A stretch of DNA of 64,000 nt from positions 1,594,501-1,658,500 of the forward strand of contig JAFEUB010000909.1 in NCBI GenBank assembly GCA_024529925.1, written 5' to 3'. The notes beneath the pieces are model-generated. The model saw nothing but the letters and a program-made list of their open reading frames with translations, searched no databases and was not told the origin of the DNA. Of the stretch, positions 12,324 through 25,450 are shown piece after piece (the first letter of the stretch is position 1; each line of letters opens with the position of its first letter). A program made the position numbers and the translations under genes. The DNA is from Ophthalmolycus amberensis. Lineage: Eukaryota > Chordata > Actinopteri > Perciformes > Zoarcidae.

Positions 12324-12831
12324 CCAGATTAGAGGAGGCCCTTCCCTCCGCGGCCCTGTCCTTCAAACCCTCAGCTATAGACAGCTGCTGTTCATGGTAC
12401 TGCTTGGCTCTCTCCAAATCCTGCATGCAGCGAGCAGCATGACCCAGTCCTGCGTAGGCTCTCATCTCAATGGACTTTTCTTCCAGCTCCTGGGCGAGCT
12501 CCAGAACGTGAGTATGGTAGGACATGGCCTTGTCAAAGTTCCGGTGGTAGTGGTAGGCACTACCTAGGTTACTATAAGCCCGAGCTTCCTCTCGTTTATT
12601 TTCCAGGGTCTTGGCAATGCCCAGATGCTGCTCGTGGCATTGGACGGCATTGTCAAAGTCTCCCATGGAAATGTAGACGGCCCCCATGTTTCCCAGCTCG
12701 CGAGACTCAGACAGCTGATCCTTGGACTGCTTGGCCAGCAGCACACACTGCTTGTGGCTGGCCAGGGCGTTCGGATAGTCTCCAATGGCTGTATATACAT
12801 GGCCCAAGCTGCTCAGCGCCATTGAAGCAGC
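12324..12831 (-). CDS. ttc28: TTC28 internal exon (four and a half TPR units)
   Basis: This 508 bp exon begins at acceptor ATCTATAG before GCTGCTTC (phase 0) and ends CTAATCTGG before GTATGT (phase 1). It encodes four complete 40-residue repeats and the first helix of a fifth. The repeats start AASMALSSLGHVYTAIGDY, QLSESRELGNMGAVYISMGD, KREEARAYSNLGSAYHYHRN and KSIEMRAYAGLGHAARCMQD. The partial fifth is RAAEGRASSNLG, finished by the 3078-3874 exon. The repeats alternate a helix A (A-x-x-N-L-G-x-x-Y) with a helix B (A-x-x-x-H-x-x-x-L-x-x-A) and end in a K/N-D or E-E turn, as in TTC28. The preceding intron is 21.4 kb and the following one 8.4 kb, so this exon stands alone. Its acceptor ends TATAG rather than the more usual CAG. 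Confidence 0.96.
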
Positions 12832-14155
12832 CTATAGATAAAGAGACAGAAAAATATAGACAGCAGGTAAGAAAAAAAGCAAGGAAATGAACTGTGGGCA
12901 AATGAAGAAAATCTCTTAATTATACCCATATTGCATCAATAGTGAGTCATTTTGTTGCCTTTACATCACAGATTCCCTACCCACACTTAAACTGTCCCTT
13001 AAACTGTCCCCAGAAATACTGTACATCAAATGGACAAAAAAGAAGGAAAGAAAATAATCTAAATTCCCAAATCTCTTAGGGGGCTTACTGCTCAGAGACC
13101 AAACAACAAGCAAAACCTGATTTGATTTGGTCTTTGCGAAGCAAGGAGGGGGGTAAAGTGTGATGCAGATCAGCGCAGCAGCAGGCTTGTTTTAAAGCCG
13201 ACAGTTTGCCCACTGCAATCACGCTTCATGCCGTGCAACCACCAATGGAACAAAGACACTGCTAATCAGCAGGGAGAGGAGAGAGGTTTTAGCTTCACAG
13301 CAGAGCTGTGGGGGGCCAACTGGCTGACTGACTGACTGCTGGCAAGACCTCTCAGGCTTAAAACAGAGAGAACACTATTCTGTATATTCTCTTCTTCATT
13401 TTTCTCAAGCAGTGTCCACCTGTGAAAACACAACAACACTGAACACTAGCTACAACTGCTAAAGGAGAGGTCTAGCAGTAAAATGGAGAGGTTCCTCAAA
13501 ATGCAGTCTTGACCCCCTATGTGACACATTCACTGCAGGCTTATTAACTGTTTATACAACGGGTAAACAGCTGGGAATTGGGGTCAGCTGTCTTTGTGTG
13601 ACCAGATGTTCAATTAATCATGCAGGGCCAGCAAATGAAGCGTCCACTTCCTGAGGTCCAACTCTGCATCCTCCAGCCAGGAAAGGGGTTGGATGCAGGC
13701 CAGCAGAGAGGACAGACCCTGACAGTGAAGGCCACAGTGCTGCCCAACTTGCCCATCTTGGAGCCTCGGCAACAGGGATGACCTGGGTCCTCTTAGGTGC
13801 ATTTAGAACCAGACAACTTGAAAGTCAAAAGTCAGCTCCAGTAAATGCTCTACTACGGCAGTAAGATGTTTATGTAAGCAGTTTTCACAGCCATGTGTTG
13901 CAAAACTGGCCACTGATGCTTGCATTGGGCTTCAGAGGAGGCACTAGAGCAATCATCTTGAATGTGAAATTTACATATGTATTATTTCACATATACATCA
14001 AGATGGATTTTTGAAAGAATGCGCCCGATATATTTTCATTTTGCTCCAGAGTCACATGATGAAACTCTGAATAAAGCATATAGTTTAGAAAATAAATATT
14101 CTTTTTCTAAACACACATGCGTACACCCCACCTACCCATCTTTCCTTCATTTCAC

Positions 14156-14245
14156 ATAGCTGCTGATGCCTGGAACCAATTACCTGCCGACATCAGGACT
14201 TCTATCAGTTTGCTCAAGTTTAAAGACTCGACAAGGCATTATACA
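14156..14245 (+). mobile_element. Fragment of a non-LTR retrotransposon reverse-transcriptase ORF (C-terminal tail)
   Basis: The plus-strand frame reads AADAWNQLPADIRTSISLLK followed by FKDSTRHY. The pattern W-N-x-L-P-x-x-I-R, then about six residues later S-x-x-x-F-K, is the characteristic C-terminal end of the ORF2 proteins of L2/CR1/Rex-type LINEs, which are common in fish. No upstream reverse-transcriptase motif such as YADD is visible, so only a short 5'-truncated, decayed remnant is present. It is antisense to TTC28. The exact family cannot be named without a repeat library. Confidence 0.6.
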
Positions 14246-16189
14246 GGCCCAGGGAGGCAATTACCCTCCGTCACAACTGTTGCTGTTTCATGTTCCCAGA
14301 TAGCCTATCTAGGGCTGCTCAATTACATGTGCCTTTTGAAGCTTCGCTCCATCTCTCTGTCTCAAACTTCCATTTTTTGGATCTGAAAACAGAGAGGATT
14401 CCTCTTCTCTGTCTGTCTCCGCAACCCAGTGCGGTGGGAGACACAGGGAGAGAAAGCGAGAGGAGGTGGAGAGCAATCTTTCTCCAGTTGAGATGAGTTG
14501 CTCTTGTGATCAGTGTCCCTCTAAAGTGAGACTGCAACGCTGCATTTTCTCCTCAGATGGACGCCAAGATAATGAGGAGCCAGCCTTGCCAGTCACACGG
14601 GATGCACTGTGTTTGGCTCAGGGACAGACACAGGGACCATATCTCTCTCACTTCTGACTGCAGCCCTTCCCCCACCACTGCTCAGTTTGACTTCCCACCA
14701 GTATCGCAAAATAACATTCTGTCTGGGAGAGAAATAATTGCCCAAAATACATAATTTCTGCTAAATCGACTTCATTCTAATTTGATTCCATTTCTTTTCT
14801 GCACTTATCTTCCCTCCCTCCCTTGTCCACACTCTCCCTCTCCTCCACTTCTCTCAATCCGTCTGCAGAGTCAGATCTGATTGTGTTTACAGAGTCCAGC
14901 CCTTCTCCGGATGTGTGCTTATTTGATTAATCCTAGCGCCATGCTTTATAAACTGTTGATAAACCGCTGGCTCTTATCAGCAAACACATTTTGCGCCAAG
15001 GGTCTCCTAATGAAAGGTAAACTAGTTTTGCCTGGGAGAGGCGAGAAAGAGAGCAGGGCGGCAGCAGGAGAGGGCTGAGATGACATGTTAATCAGAAATG
15101 CTTGGCTCCACCAACATTATTTCATTTCTTTCCTCTGACAAGGACAGTGGTTGAGGATTCCTTGCCGATTCTCCTCTGTCAGCCTCCTCTACTAAGTATG
15201 TTTATATTCAGCAGAACATTAGCGATATGGCTGCTTTCATAGCACATGTTAGATGTAAGGTATTGTACTTAACATAATTAGCCCCTTGTCATGCAGCGGA
15301 GCTCCTCTTGATGGCTGGGCTTGGTGCAAGATCACTGGCGTGTTTAATTGTTTTATTCCTGTCCACCACTTCACTTCTATGTTTGAGCAATGTGGTTCTG
15401 CCTCGCCTTGCAGCTGTGTGAATATGCCTTTGAGAATCCTCCCTATCTCCTTTGGACCTAATATATTCCAAACAGCCAAGGCTATCATCACAGACTGGGA
15501 GAGCTAATGGGATAACCCGGGGTTGTCATGGAGATGCAAATAGTTGGATTATGGCCTATCGTAGAAGCAGAAAAAAAACATTTGTGTGAAATCTCCTTCA
15601 GAAATGGACAAATCAAGCATCCATTGCTCTGACATCAATGCACTCTCATAAAGAAAGTGCATGGTTTTGCTAATTCGACCTGAACAGACGGTACAACTTT
15701 TTGAAACCCAATGTTAGTAAGAAAATGTATAATTATAATACTTGGACGTATACAAATTATATTACAAATAATTATAATTATTAATGAATTTAAATCATTT
15801 CAGAAAACTCAAATTATTTTTTGTGTTTCTGATGCAAAAATGTCAGGGCAAGAAATGAAGAAGGAAAAGTGAGCATGAGCGGGAGGCAGGGAGGTGCAAG
15901 GTGTTAAAGAGCCTGTGTGCCCTCTGTCCAAACGCCATGTCCTGCAGGAGGGCAGGGCAGCCACTACTTCAGTAAAGTGCTGTTAATGGGATTATATGGG
16001 AGAGGAGTCACTCTCTCTTGACAAGAGGGGAGGAAGAACAGGTTTGATTCCATTACTGCAGAGGTGGGAACAACCCCGTCGTTCACTGTACACCAATACA
16101 GATGTTCGGCAGTTAGCCTGGAAAAAATGCAGACACTTGCACTATCTGCATTCACTGGAATAAAACACATGTTACATTTCTATATAATG

Positions 16190-16497
16190 CCTTAATTACC
16201 ATGGATAAAAAGTCAAATAATTTGAATGAATCAATAAATTGTCTAAAAATTTGAAAAATGCCCTATTGCAACTTCCCAGAGATGGAAAAGACAACCCCAA
16301 ATAAATTGGATTTACAGCAGTACAACACAGAGAAAAACAGCAAACCTTCATTTTCAGAAGCTGGAAACATCAAACATTTGCTAATGATTGCTTGATAATT
16401 GACCAAAATAATTAATCAAATATGTGATCAATTATCCCAAGTAGTTTTCTGTCGATTGACTAATTCATCGATCAATTGTATCAGCGCTAAATGACTA
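16190..16497. mobile_element. Diverged teleost non-autonomous DNA-transposon-like element (hAT-like MITE)
   Basis: The sequence follows the order of a very abundant fish interspersed repeat as I remember it. First comes a block reading AAAAATGCCCTATTGCAAC TTCCCAGAG-like. In the middle is AGAGAAAAACAGCAAACC leading to CAGAAGCTGGAAACA. Last is a run of short ATTAAT/ATCGAT words including TTTTCTGTCGATTGACTAAT and ending TCAGCGCTAAATG. Many substitutions show that it is old. It encodes no protein. The assignment to hAT-type MITEs is from memory; the similarity to a dispersed repeat is what I am surer of. Confidence 0.65.
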
Positions 16498-17426
16498 AAT
16501 TGATCAAATATAATCCAGCGGAAGTATTTGTGTGTCCAAAAGCTACATTCAGTATGTATTGAGTGCAGACTGCTATTTAATGACCGGGTTGAACAGCAGA
16601 GAAAATCACTTCAAAAAGATGACTTGCATCTAAAAAAAAGCCCTCCGTAAAAACACTACACACGCACAAACTGCTGTCTAATTAAAAGGCATGTAGAGGG
16701 AAGGTGAGGAGGACCATGCACCAGTGTTTCCCTTAACGAGCTGGGCTCAGGCAGCAACAGGAGCTGGCTGGCAGGGAACAGAACGGCACACTGGAGCGAG
16801 CGGGGCGTGGGGGAGAGCAGGGTGGAGGGGGGGGAGGATAAAAGGGTACAGGAGAGATTGTGTTTGAAGGATGAGAGAAGAGAATGCTGGAAACATCCCC
16901 AGGGCGAGGATGTCTTTAGATCAGAATCACCTGCAGAGAAGCGTTTTGACAAAAAAGAAAACATCTCAACTGTACTCAAAGATGGAACAGACCAGTCAGA
17001 GAAGCCCTCAAAGGCGCTTGAAAGATCCTTTCTACACAGGCATGTTCTTGTCTGTGTGTGCATGTGCAAAGAAACATATATATGTGCGTGTGTGTGTGTG
17101 TGCATAGAGAGAGAATAAAGGGGAGTACAGAGAATGCTCCCAGTGCATCAGATGCTGGTGATGTGGGTGTACAGGCTGGGGCGGGGATGGATATGATAAA
17201 ATATTCATCTGTATACTCCATTCCTTTCCCCTCGCTCAGTATTTGCATACAGATATACAGTAGATCCTATGGGAGCCACCATTAACCACCAAACGACTGC
17301 CTCTCTGCCATATCAAAACCTTCTGATTTTTAACCAGGCAAATGCTCTGCTCTGCCAAGTGAGGGCAGGTTCAGCTGTGCCTGATTGCTCTCTTTAAATA
17401 CACTCACGAGCATACACGGACACACT

Positions 17427-17462
17427 CACACACACACACACACACACACGCACGCACGCACA
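17427..17462. repeat. (AC)n followed by (ACGC)n microsatellite
   Basis: About twelve AC units run into three ACGC units. It is intronic, with no coding frame. Confidence 0.95.
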
Positions 17463-20038
17463 GAAGGATTCAGCGGTCCACTGTGGCGAATGAGCCTGGC
17501 ACAGGCTACAACGAATTTAACTTGGCGTCCTCTGGAGCCAAGTTATAGACCTCGTTCTCTTTAGGTTTCAAAATGATATTAATAAGTGTCCAGAATCACA
17601 AATCAAGGCCAAGCAGGCAGTGTCAAGTATTAACCTTGTTTTGGAAAGCTGTTTCAAATATGAAAACAAATACAGATATCATAAGTTACCTTGTTGTTAA
17701 CCGATTTCAATAATCAATCATCAGAACCGATCAGATCTATTAACGGTGGAGCCACTCGTTTCTCCATGACCTGTGTGACATCCAGCCAATAGATGAATGA
17801 CGCCAGAAGACCTGTAGCTTGATAATTCCTTTATCCTTCACAGGACATGTTCACAAAGGATTGATTGTCACTAAAGGTCAAGCTAAGGGTAAGGGCACTC
17901 GTGACAGCTCCTACGCTGTCTGTCAGACTGTCTGCTGCTCAAACGGTCACACACTCACACACACGAACAAGCACATAAACACACTAACACCCATGCAGCA
18001 TTTCATGAAGTGAACTAATGATACGTACAAGCTGCAGTGCAGGCAATGCTTATACGAGTGAAAAAAAGCTATTATTTTTGTCATAACTGCGGGAAGGCAG
18101 TGCAGTGGTGACAGGCAAATTGTGGAAAAATTGTGGTCACTCCAGAGAACCAGTATACATTCTCTCACACATCCTTACCCAGAGACACAAAGTAATACAC
18201 AAATACACCAAATGTATCCCACAGCTTTGTGGCTTCTGTCTGTCACGGTGTGTGTGTTTGTGTGTGTGTGGTCACATTTTTGCATTTGCGTGTATTTGTG
18301 CTTTCACACTAGGGTATCTATGCTTGTGCTTGTGTGTTTGTTTGAGGCCATAGCGTATGAGTTGGTGGCAAACAGTCAGCCAAGAGGAAGAAACACAAGA
18401 GGCGCCGAATTAAATTGGATCCGACAGTCTCCATTGGTGTTGGTAGAAAATGTGACTGTTCCCTTCAAGTGGTGAGGGGGTTTGATAGTTCAAGCTCCCT
18501 CTCTCTGACAATACGCTAGACAAAACAGGGTTTACAGAAATGGCCAAATGTTAAGTGACGAAAAGACGGGGAGGGAGACACTGTAACTGAGCTGGAGCTT
18601 GGCTCCACCTTTCCAGCCCCCAAAGCCCCTACCTCAGTCCCAGCGCCTGTCCCCTGTGACAGGATGTCAGCATTGTTCAAATGCACAAACAGCCCTCCTG
18701 CCTTCTGATATAAACACATGAATCTTGAGTCTGGTTGAGGAGGAAATTGAAGAGGTGGCACACCGGGGAAGCGGGGCACTGTGAATGAATCTTAATGTAC
18801 TCTAAATCAGAGCAAAGCCTTCAAGGGCTGCACGGGGCTGCTGTTTATTTCTGTACTGAAGTCAAATCTCCACGGGCATGACTGTGTGATGCCTGCTGGT
18901 GCAGGGAATCAATTCTTGAGAGACCTTGTGGTGGTGACAGAAGGGGAAATCACAGTGATGTTTGAAAGTCATTCCAGGAGGGGTTTGAGGTAAACATCAA
19001 GGTTTGCCACTTTGCAAGGCCTCAAGCTAGGGACAAAGCAGAGAGAGAGAGACGCATTATGCTGTAAGGAGTGGATAACTCCTTCTTTAAACACTAATAG
19101 GGGTTAGTGGCAGTTTAAGTGACTCTGCTGAATGTGATCAGAACTGACTGTAGTCATTAAAATCACGCAACCTGTTGGCAGCAGAAATCTTCTGAGCCAC
19201 AGCAAAAAAAAAATAGATACAGATCTCAAAGTGTATCCATTATAAACTAATTAGCTGTTCTTATGGCTTCATGCTGGGTCGGAGAACACAGTGCCAAATA
19301 TTGAACCGCTTGCAGGGCACACTTGCATCTGAGAGCATTCAGCAGGAAGCCAGGCAGTCCATACAAAGACGCAGGAGTCCAGGGTTATTCAAGGACGTTT
19401 TGGAGGCCCAGGGATGGGCGGTGCTGTCCCTGTAAGCCCACACAAGTGGACAAATCAGGCCTGACGTATAGGTCTACACATACTCCAACCCTTTTCAGTG
19501 GTACACGAAAAATTCCATTTCCTAAGTGGCAGAGGAGAGGAGAGATAAGAGAAAACAGGTTAAGGTCTGAGGACCCAGATCAATATGAGCTGGCCAGAGC
19601 TGTTGCCTGCAGCAGCCCTGACACAATGAAAGAAATGAAGAGTGACAACCAAATGTCCAGACTCTCAGCACCTCACCGTTCCCTCTGAGAAAGGAGACAG
19701 AGCTTTTGTGCTGCTCTCCTCTAATCCATCTGCAACAGCAAGGAACTCATGCTTAATGGGTTTATACCTAATCAGATTTCTGTGAAATAGAAGGATGCAT
19801 GGCTGCTTTCAATCGTCTTGTTTTTAAGTGTGTTTTTTCTTTTGTGACATGTAAAGGCAAGCGTCATAAAATGACTTTGAATAAAAAGTAGATCAATGTT
19901 GAAAGGAGTAAAGAGAAATAATTGGTAAAGTGTTGATTGGCTAAATCTGCTGTATGTATCATGTCCCTTTGTCAACTTCTCAGTTCTTTCTTTTCATTTG
20001 TAAGAAATGTCTACAATTCCCAGCACTACGGGCAGTGA

Positions 20039-20042
<4 letters not shown>

Positions 20043-20077
<35 letters not shown>
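20043..20077. repeat. (GT)n microsatellite
   Basis: About 17 uninterrupted GT units in the 21.4 kb intron; on the TTC28 transcript it is a CA run. Confidence 0.95.
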
Positions 20078-20078
<1 letters not shown>

Positions 20079-21623
20079 TTTTGAAGTGGTGAAATGAAAA
20101 TTGACCTATTTGCACCTCCTGTCATGTCAGTATCAGGTCAACAGAGGTGAAACAGAGGTGATGTTTCAGGTTAACATAATAAAACGGTGGCTGCCACAGG
20201 CCATACGGCTCAAGTCTCTCTGTGGCTTTGCTTTAATTATGTGTGAGAAATTGTCCTGTGAGTGAACTGGAAAAATGAACAGTTTGACTGTTAAGAGACA
20301 CCCATGACAGCCTTTGTACTGTACACAAGAGGAGCAAACTAAAACTGCACAGCATCCAATTGCCATCAAGATGCTTGTAGCTACACTATTCAATGATGTT
20401 TATATTAACATGTGATCAAATATGTGAAAGGTGTCGCTCGTGGTTACAATCTCAGAGATTTATCATCTTACTCTGCAGCTCTGCAAAGCGTTGTAGCCTC
20501 TTTTGTTGTTTCCTTACCCATAAATCTGTCTCTAATAAATCCTGTTTTCAACAGCAGCAAGCGGGTGTTGTCAGATTAGTCTACTAGGACAAAGAAAGTT
20601 GGCAACTGGCGACGAAACTGGAACATCTAGCAGCTAAAGATCCACATATTTTTCTTTGGAGTTGGTGGTGACCATGACAAAATAAAAAAAACAATGAATA
20701 TTGGACTTGAATGTCTAAGCTAGCCAGAAACATGACGTCAAATGAGGGCAAATGTTCTGTATGCGTCGATTGGCATATTTGCTAAAACATAAAATGTTTT
20801 TTTAAGAATACGTCAGATGCTGTATTTTCAGCTTCTTCCTCTGCCCTCAAGTGGCCAAAAAACTATTTTCAGTTTTGAGTTGAGTGGCTAGACTTGTTGA
20901 AGTTGAGCCATGTTCAAGACAGATCGAGGTATACATCGTCAAAATCGACAAAAAAAATCAAAAACATCTCGCACCTGTCAGTTAAATAGCCAGCATAATA
21001 ATGCTTTATACTGACTCTTGTTATAATGCTCTGAAGTGTTGAATAAATCTGCAATGACATACAGCTGAGAGAGTAAAAGGACCTCGTTCTACCTCCAGCC
21101 CAGCACACAAACCATTTAAATCCCTTCCTCCCTCCGTGCTTTTATTCCCCAAATGTAATTACAAGCCTGGTGAGGGTGGCTACTGTGGCCTGGGAAGCCT
21201 GCAGATCACAGCATCAACATCAGCCCTTGGTGGGATCAAGAGACAGGGCCGTCCCTCCAAAGCACCTCAGTGCTCCACAGACTGTGGCTCCTCCAAGCTA
21301 CACCAGACTAACCCCATGCTTTCAGCACCACTGGCTACTTCGCTTTGGCCCCAGGCAGACAGAACTGGTCCTACTGATAAAGACTAAAAAGAGGATCTCA
21401 CTACTGGGCTGTATTATCACGTCCATAAACACATTATACACGTTCACACACGCACACATGTGTGCACACACTACCTCCCACTGTGACAGAGATTTAAGAC
21501 CATGAGGATGGTAAGCTCCCTTAGTGCAGTATGATGGAAACCAAATCCCAGCAACATTCCTTTCCATGTCCCATGTAATACACATTTGTCTTCTGGGGGG
21601 ACTGTATGCCTATTTTGAATGGA

Positions 21624-21653
21624 TGTGTGTGTGTGTGTGTGTGTCTGTGTGTA
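21624..21653. repeat. (TG)n microsatellite, one interruption
   Basis: A TG run broken once by a TC unit near its right end. It is one of the shorter dinucleotide tracts in the intron. Confidence 0.9.
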
Positions 21654-23749
21654 AAGGCAGAAGGATCTATACCAGAATTGACAAATTAGTTTCCTTAAGT
21701 CCAAAATTTCCCAGGACGGTACAGCAGATCTCCACTGATGCCATTCATTTGCAGGTAATATGGACAACCGAGAAGCGTGCAGACAGAAAGATAAAGATGA
21801 CAGCAGATGAGGGATTAAGGGCGTGTCAGGTTGTAGTGTGGTGTGTGGTGTGTGGTGCGGATGAGACAGCAAGGGACGATCAGGAAATAATCGTTGCTTT
21901 TAGAGGTATGTTTTTTGGTAGATGCTGAACCACCTGCCGGTGATGCCTCCAGCTGCGAGCACACGCCACAGGACTCCGATTGACAGGGAGGGTAAATAGT
22001 TGCTAGCAGGGGCCCTGATTGTATCTCTCGCTCTGGCAGCATGGAAGCCAGAGTGGAAGGGCGATGGGCTTTTGTTACAGCCCTTCAGCCACAAATTAAG
22101 TTGGCATCTCAGCTGAGCCACCCGAGATGCACGTTCGATAAAGATACATGGAGGGAGAAGGGGTGTTCAGGAGGAAGAGCAGAGAGGGGAATATGTTTAC
22201 AAAATGCTCTGCGAGGACAATATTGGAATTTGAGAACCTGATTTTTGTGGAATGCAATTTGTGTTTAGGTCACACAATGTAAGAAGGGAGGTTTGCTAGT
22301 GTAGGAGGACTCCTTGGCTCTGCTAAACTCTCCACCCAAGCCAAAGCTAAAAGAAGGTGCTCCTGGCGGGGGGAACGTTGTATGCTGAGCAAAAGCTGAA
22401 GAGTGTCAGCTGACTCAAAGCAGACATATAAGTACCAATAGAACTCTACTTCCACCAGTCAAGAGCGCGAATGATAGCAAAAACACCAGTGTGGCTTCAA
22501 ACAAAGTGGATTGCTGTCTGTGCTAGATTGGCCTCTTCACACTGGAGTGAGAGAGCAATCACAGGCCACGTTAGAGCTGCCATTAAGTGAGAGAGGATGC
22601 AGGTTTCAAAGCCATAACATCTGTCTATCTGCTGCTTAACAAAGGCGAGCGGCCTAGTTTGGAGAAACTAAGCAAAACAGAGCAAAGAAAGGGGCGGAAA
22701 TGAAAAGGGTGAGAAGGAGGACGGGGGGGTTAGAAGTACAGCTGAGCCAACACCAACAACTATTACATGACTCATCCCACATCTGCAGCCCCGAATGGCG
22801 CAGGGCCAAGACTAAGGTGGACTGTAACCAGAGCCTAGCTGAGCAGTACAGCCAATGGACACACTGCTAAGTACACTGGAGAGACTATAAGACTAGACTC
22901 TTTACATAACCCTTCCTGTACATTGTATAACTCTTAAACCTGTCCAATACGGCTCTGACAATGTTCTCTTTAAATTTCACTTCTGTTCATATTAAGTCTT
23001 CCTGTAAAGTTGGGTACTATACAAAGGCAACCTGGTTTAATAACACACTGACCCAGACATAAATCCTATTTGTGCAGTCTCCTCTGTTTAGTGTCTGCCT
23101 GCAAGTACCTGAGTGTGTATACATAGTATGCAATAAACAAGCGGGAGTACACACTGGAGACATACCCATACAAAACTCATCATCTCAGGAAAGGTGAGAT
23201 TCCAACACAGCACGGATAATAACCACAAAGCGAATTTCCTCTTGTGCATCTCTTCAGAACTGCAGGCGTACATGTGCAAACACACAAACTGCACACACAT
23301 GAAAAGACAATACTGAAAAGGTCCCTTTTGTCTGCTCAATACTGATGAAAAGCTACCCACTGCGAACTTCAATCACATCCGAAAATGAGTTGGAGACGTG
23401 CTGTAACCCCGGCAGTGTCATTAAGCCTGTCAGTCAGTCCCCCGGAGTGTAGGGAGGAGAAAACCGCCATCGGCCTTCCTCAATGCGCTGCGTTGCCCTG
23501 AACTAGACCCAGAGGTACCAAGAGCCCCTCCTGGGCTGGATCCATGTCTGACGCGAGCATAATGAAGCTATATGATTATAAATTCTACTCTGTGTGTCCA
23601 TAAACCCCCAAATGTCAAACATCCAGACAAAGGCATCATGCATATTCTAATGGTGTTCATGGTAGATGATAACAAACACTTTCAAGCGAGAAATGACAGC
23701 TGAAATCCCATCATATACATGTTCCCACGCATTAAAACCCATGGAGGTG

Positions 23750-23772
23750 CACACACACACACACACACACAC
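23750..23772. repeat. (CA)n microsatellite
   Basis: About eleven CA units in plus orientation, followed by the degenerate CGTACAGACACAAACA. Confidence 0.9.
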
Positions 23773-25426
23773 GTACAGACACAAACAATACATAGAGCAA
23801 GATAAGCCTCCGCATGCTGTCAGAGGCTGGTGTGTGATTGGCCTCTGTGGAGCTACTGCTTCTCTCATCATTAACTCTTCAGAGGATCACACTGCTCTAA
23901 TCACACTAAGCCTCTCTGAATGGCGATGAAGTCAAAAACGTGCCCATGCACATATTCACACAGATGCCCAACTCATTACACACGAGCACACGACGGCTTC
24001 CTCCTCATCAGAAAACGTAATACACACAAGCAGCTGTGTGCAGCCTGTACGAGCAAGTCTGAAACCAAACACTGTATTAACCAATTAAGGCAATTTTTCA
24101 GGAAGATTATAAAACCGAGAATCACTTCTATAATCAAGGGCGTAATTTTCACTGATTGTGGAAAGTACATGTACAACTCACTTTTCAAGTGTGACACTTG
24201 CCACATGATTACCATCTACACACAGCATAAGCTTTATAAGCAACAGTGAGTGATGTGCACACTTTATTAAACCTGGGTTACATCTTGTAACTGTAGGTGG
24301 TTGGGGTTTCAAATTAAGTTTTTATTTAGAGTTAATATTCTTCTAAAAAAGTTAAGCATCAATCAAAGATAAGACAGTAAAGCACAGAGCTCTTTGAAGT
24401 AAAGATGAAAATACATTATTTGTCCTCGTATGTCAAGTATTAGGTGTCGATCAAGGAAAGTAAACATGATTTTAAGTTGGGTAAGTGCATTAATATTGCA
24501 GTGATTTACATAGCATTTGTATTTATTATGAAACCAAAACCTACAGTACGACCTTGTCCATAATCACTAAATCTCACAAGCGAATGTGTGCATGTGTGTG
24601 TGTGTGCGTGGCACCAACCCGAGATGGCCACACTTTGCCACAAGCAGAAGCCAATGGCTGTAATTAAATGAGCTGACAGCACCAGCAATAGCTACTAACT
24701 TTTAAAATTGAGTCTGGCAACATAAAATACCAGAGCAGTCTTTACCTCTGGGCCCTCTACTGAATATTTTACAACCTTGATTCCACTCGGTTCCTTTCTC
24801 AATTTAAGACAGAACATTCAAGAGCTTTTTTTTCTGAGGTTGATGTGTTGCCAGCTAAGGTCTGTCTGGACTGTTATTTAGAGACCCAACTGTGTGCGCT
24901 GCAGGGTCAAGTATAAGCAGAACCCTTAGGCCTCCATCCCCTCCGAAGATGGAGTACTTTCATTTCACTCACTTGGGGCCTCGTATTTTCTCTCCATTTT
25001 ATTGCTTTCTCTGAGCGCTTTTCACAAAGACACATTCCACCTCCTCATTCAGACACAGGGCTCCCGTCCAAGAGAGAGAGTGGGGAAGGTCTGGATACTG
25101 TGCTACAGGGACAAGAATGCTGACATTGCTGTGGAGAGAGATGGAGTGCGAAAGAGAAGGAGAGTGTCTCAGTGTATTGGAGTTGTTAGGAGGCATCAGC
25201 TGAGCCAAACAGAGGAGCTATAATCCCCGTCTTTGGCATGATGTCAGGGAGTCTTGCAGAAGACCATTTCCTCACTCGGCAAAAATGCTGTCTCCTACAT
25301 CCCAGTGTGCGCCGCGGCTATATATAATGCAAACATCAAACGCTTGTAACTGCACTGACCTCTCTCTCCCTTGGAGACCCCTTGTTCCCTCGTAATACGT
25401 AATACAGAAACCATTCCTCAAACACA

Positions 25427-25450
25427 TACACACACACACACACACACACA
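25427..25450. repeat. (AC)n microsatellite
   Basis: About twelve CA units with a TA at the left edge. Confidence 0.9.

Noticed and set aside
12253..12567. 104-codon plus-strand frame
   Set aside because: Antisense shadow overlapping the TTC28 exon at 12324-12831.
16656..17105. 149-codon minus-strand frame
   Set aside because: His/Thr-rich start comes from a TG repeat and the rest from purine-rich sequence; no similarity recognised.
19323..19688. 121-codon plus-strand frame
   Set aside because: Mixed composition but no family resemblance and no supporting context; consistent with chance in a 64 kb window.
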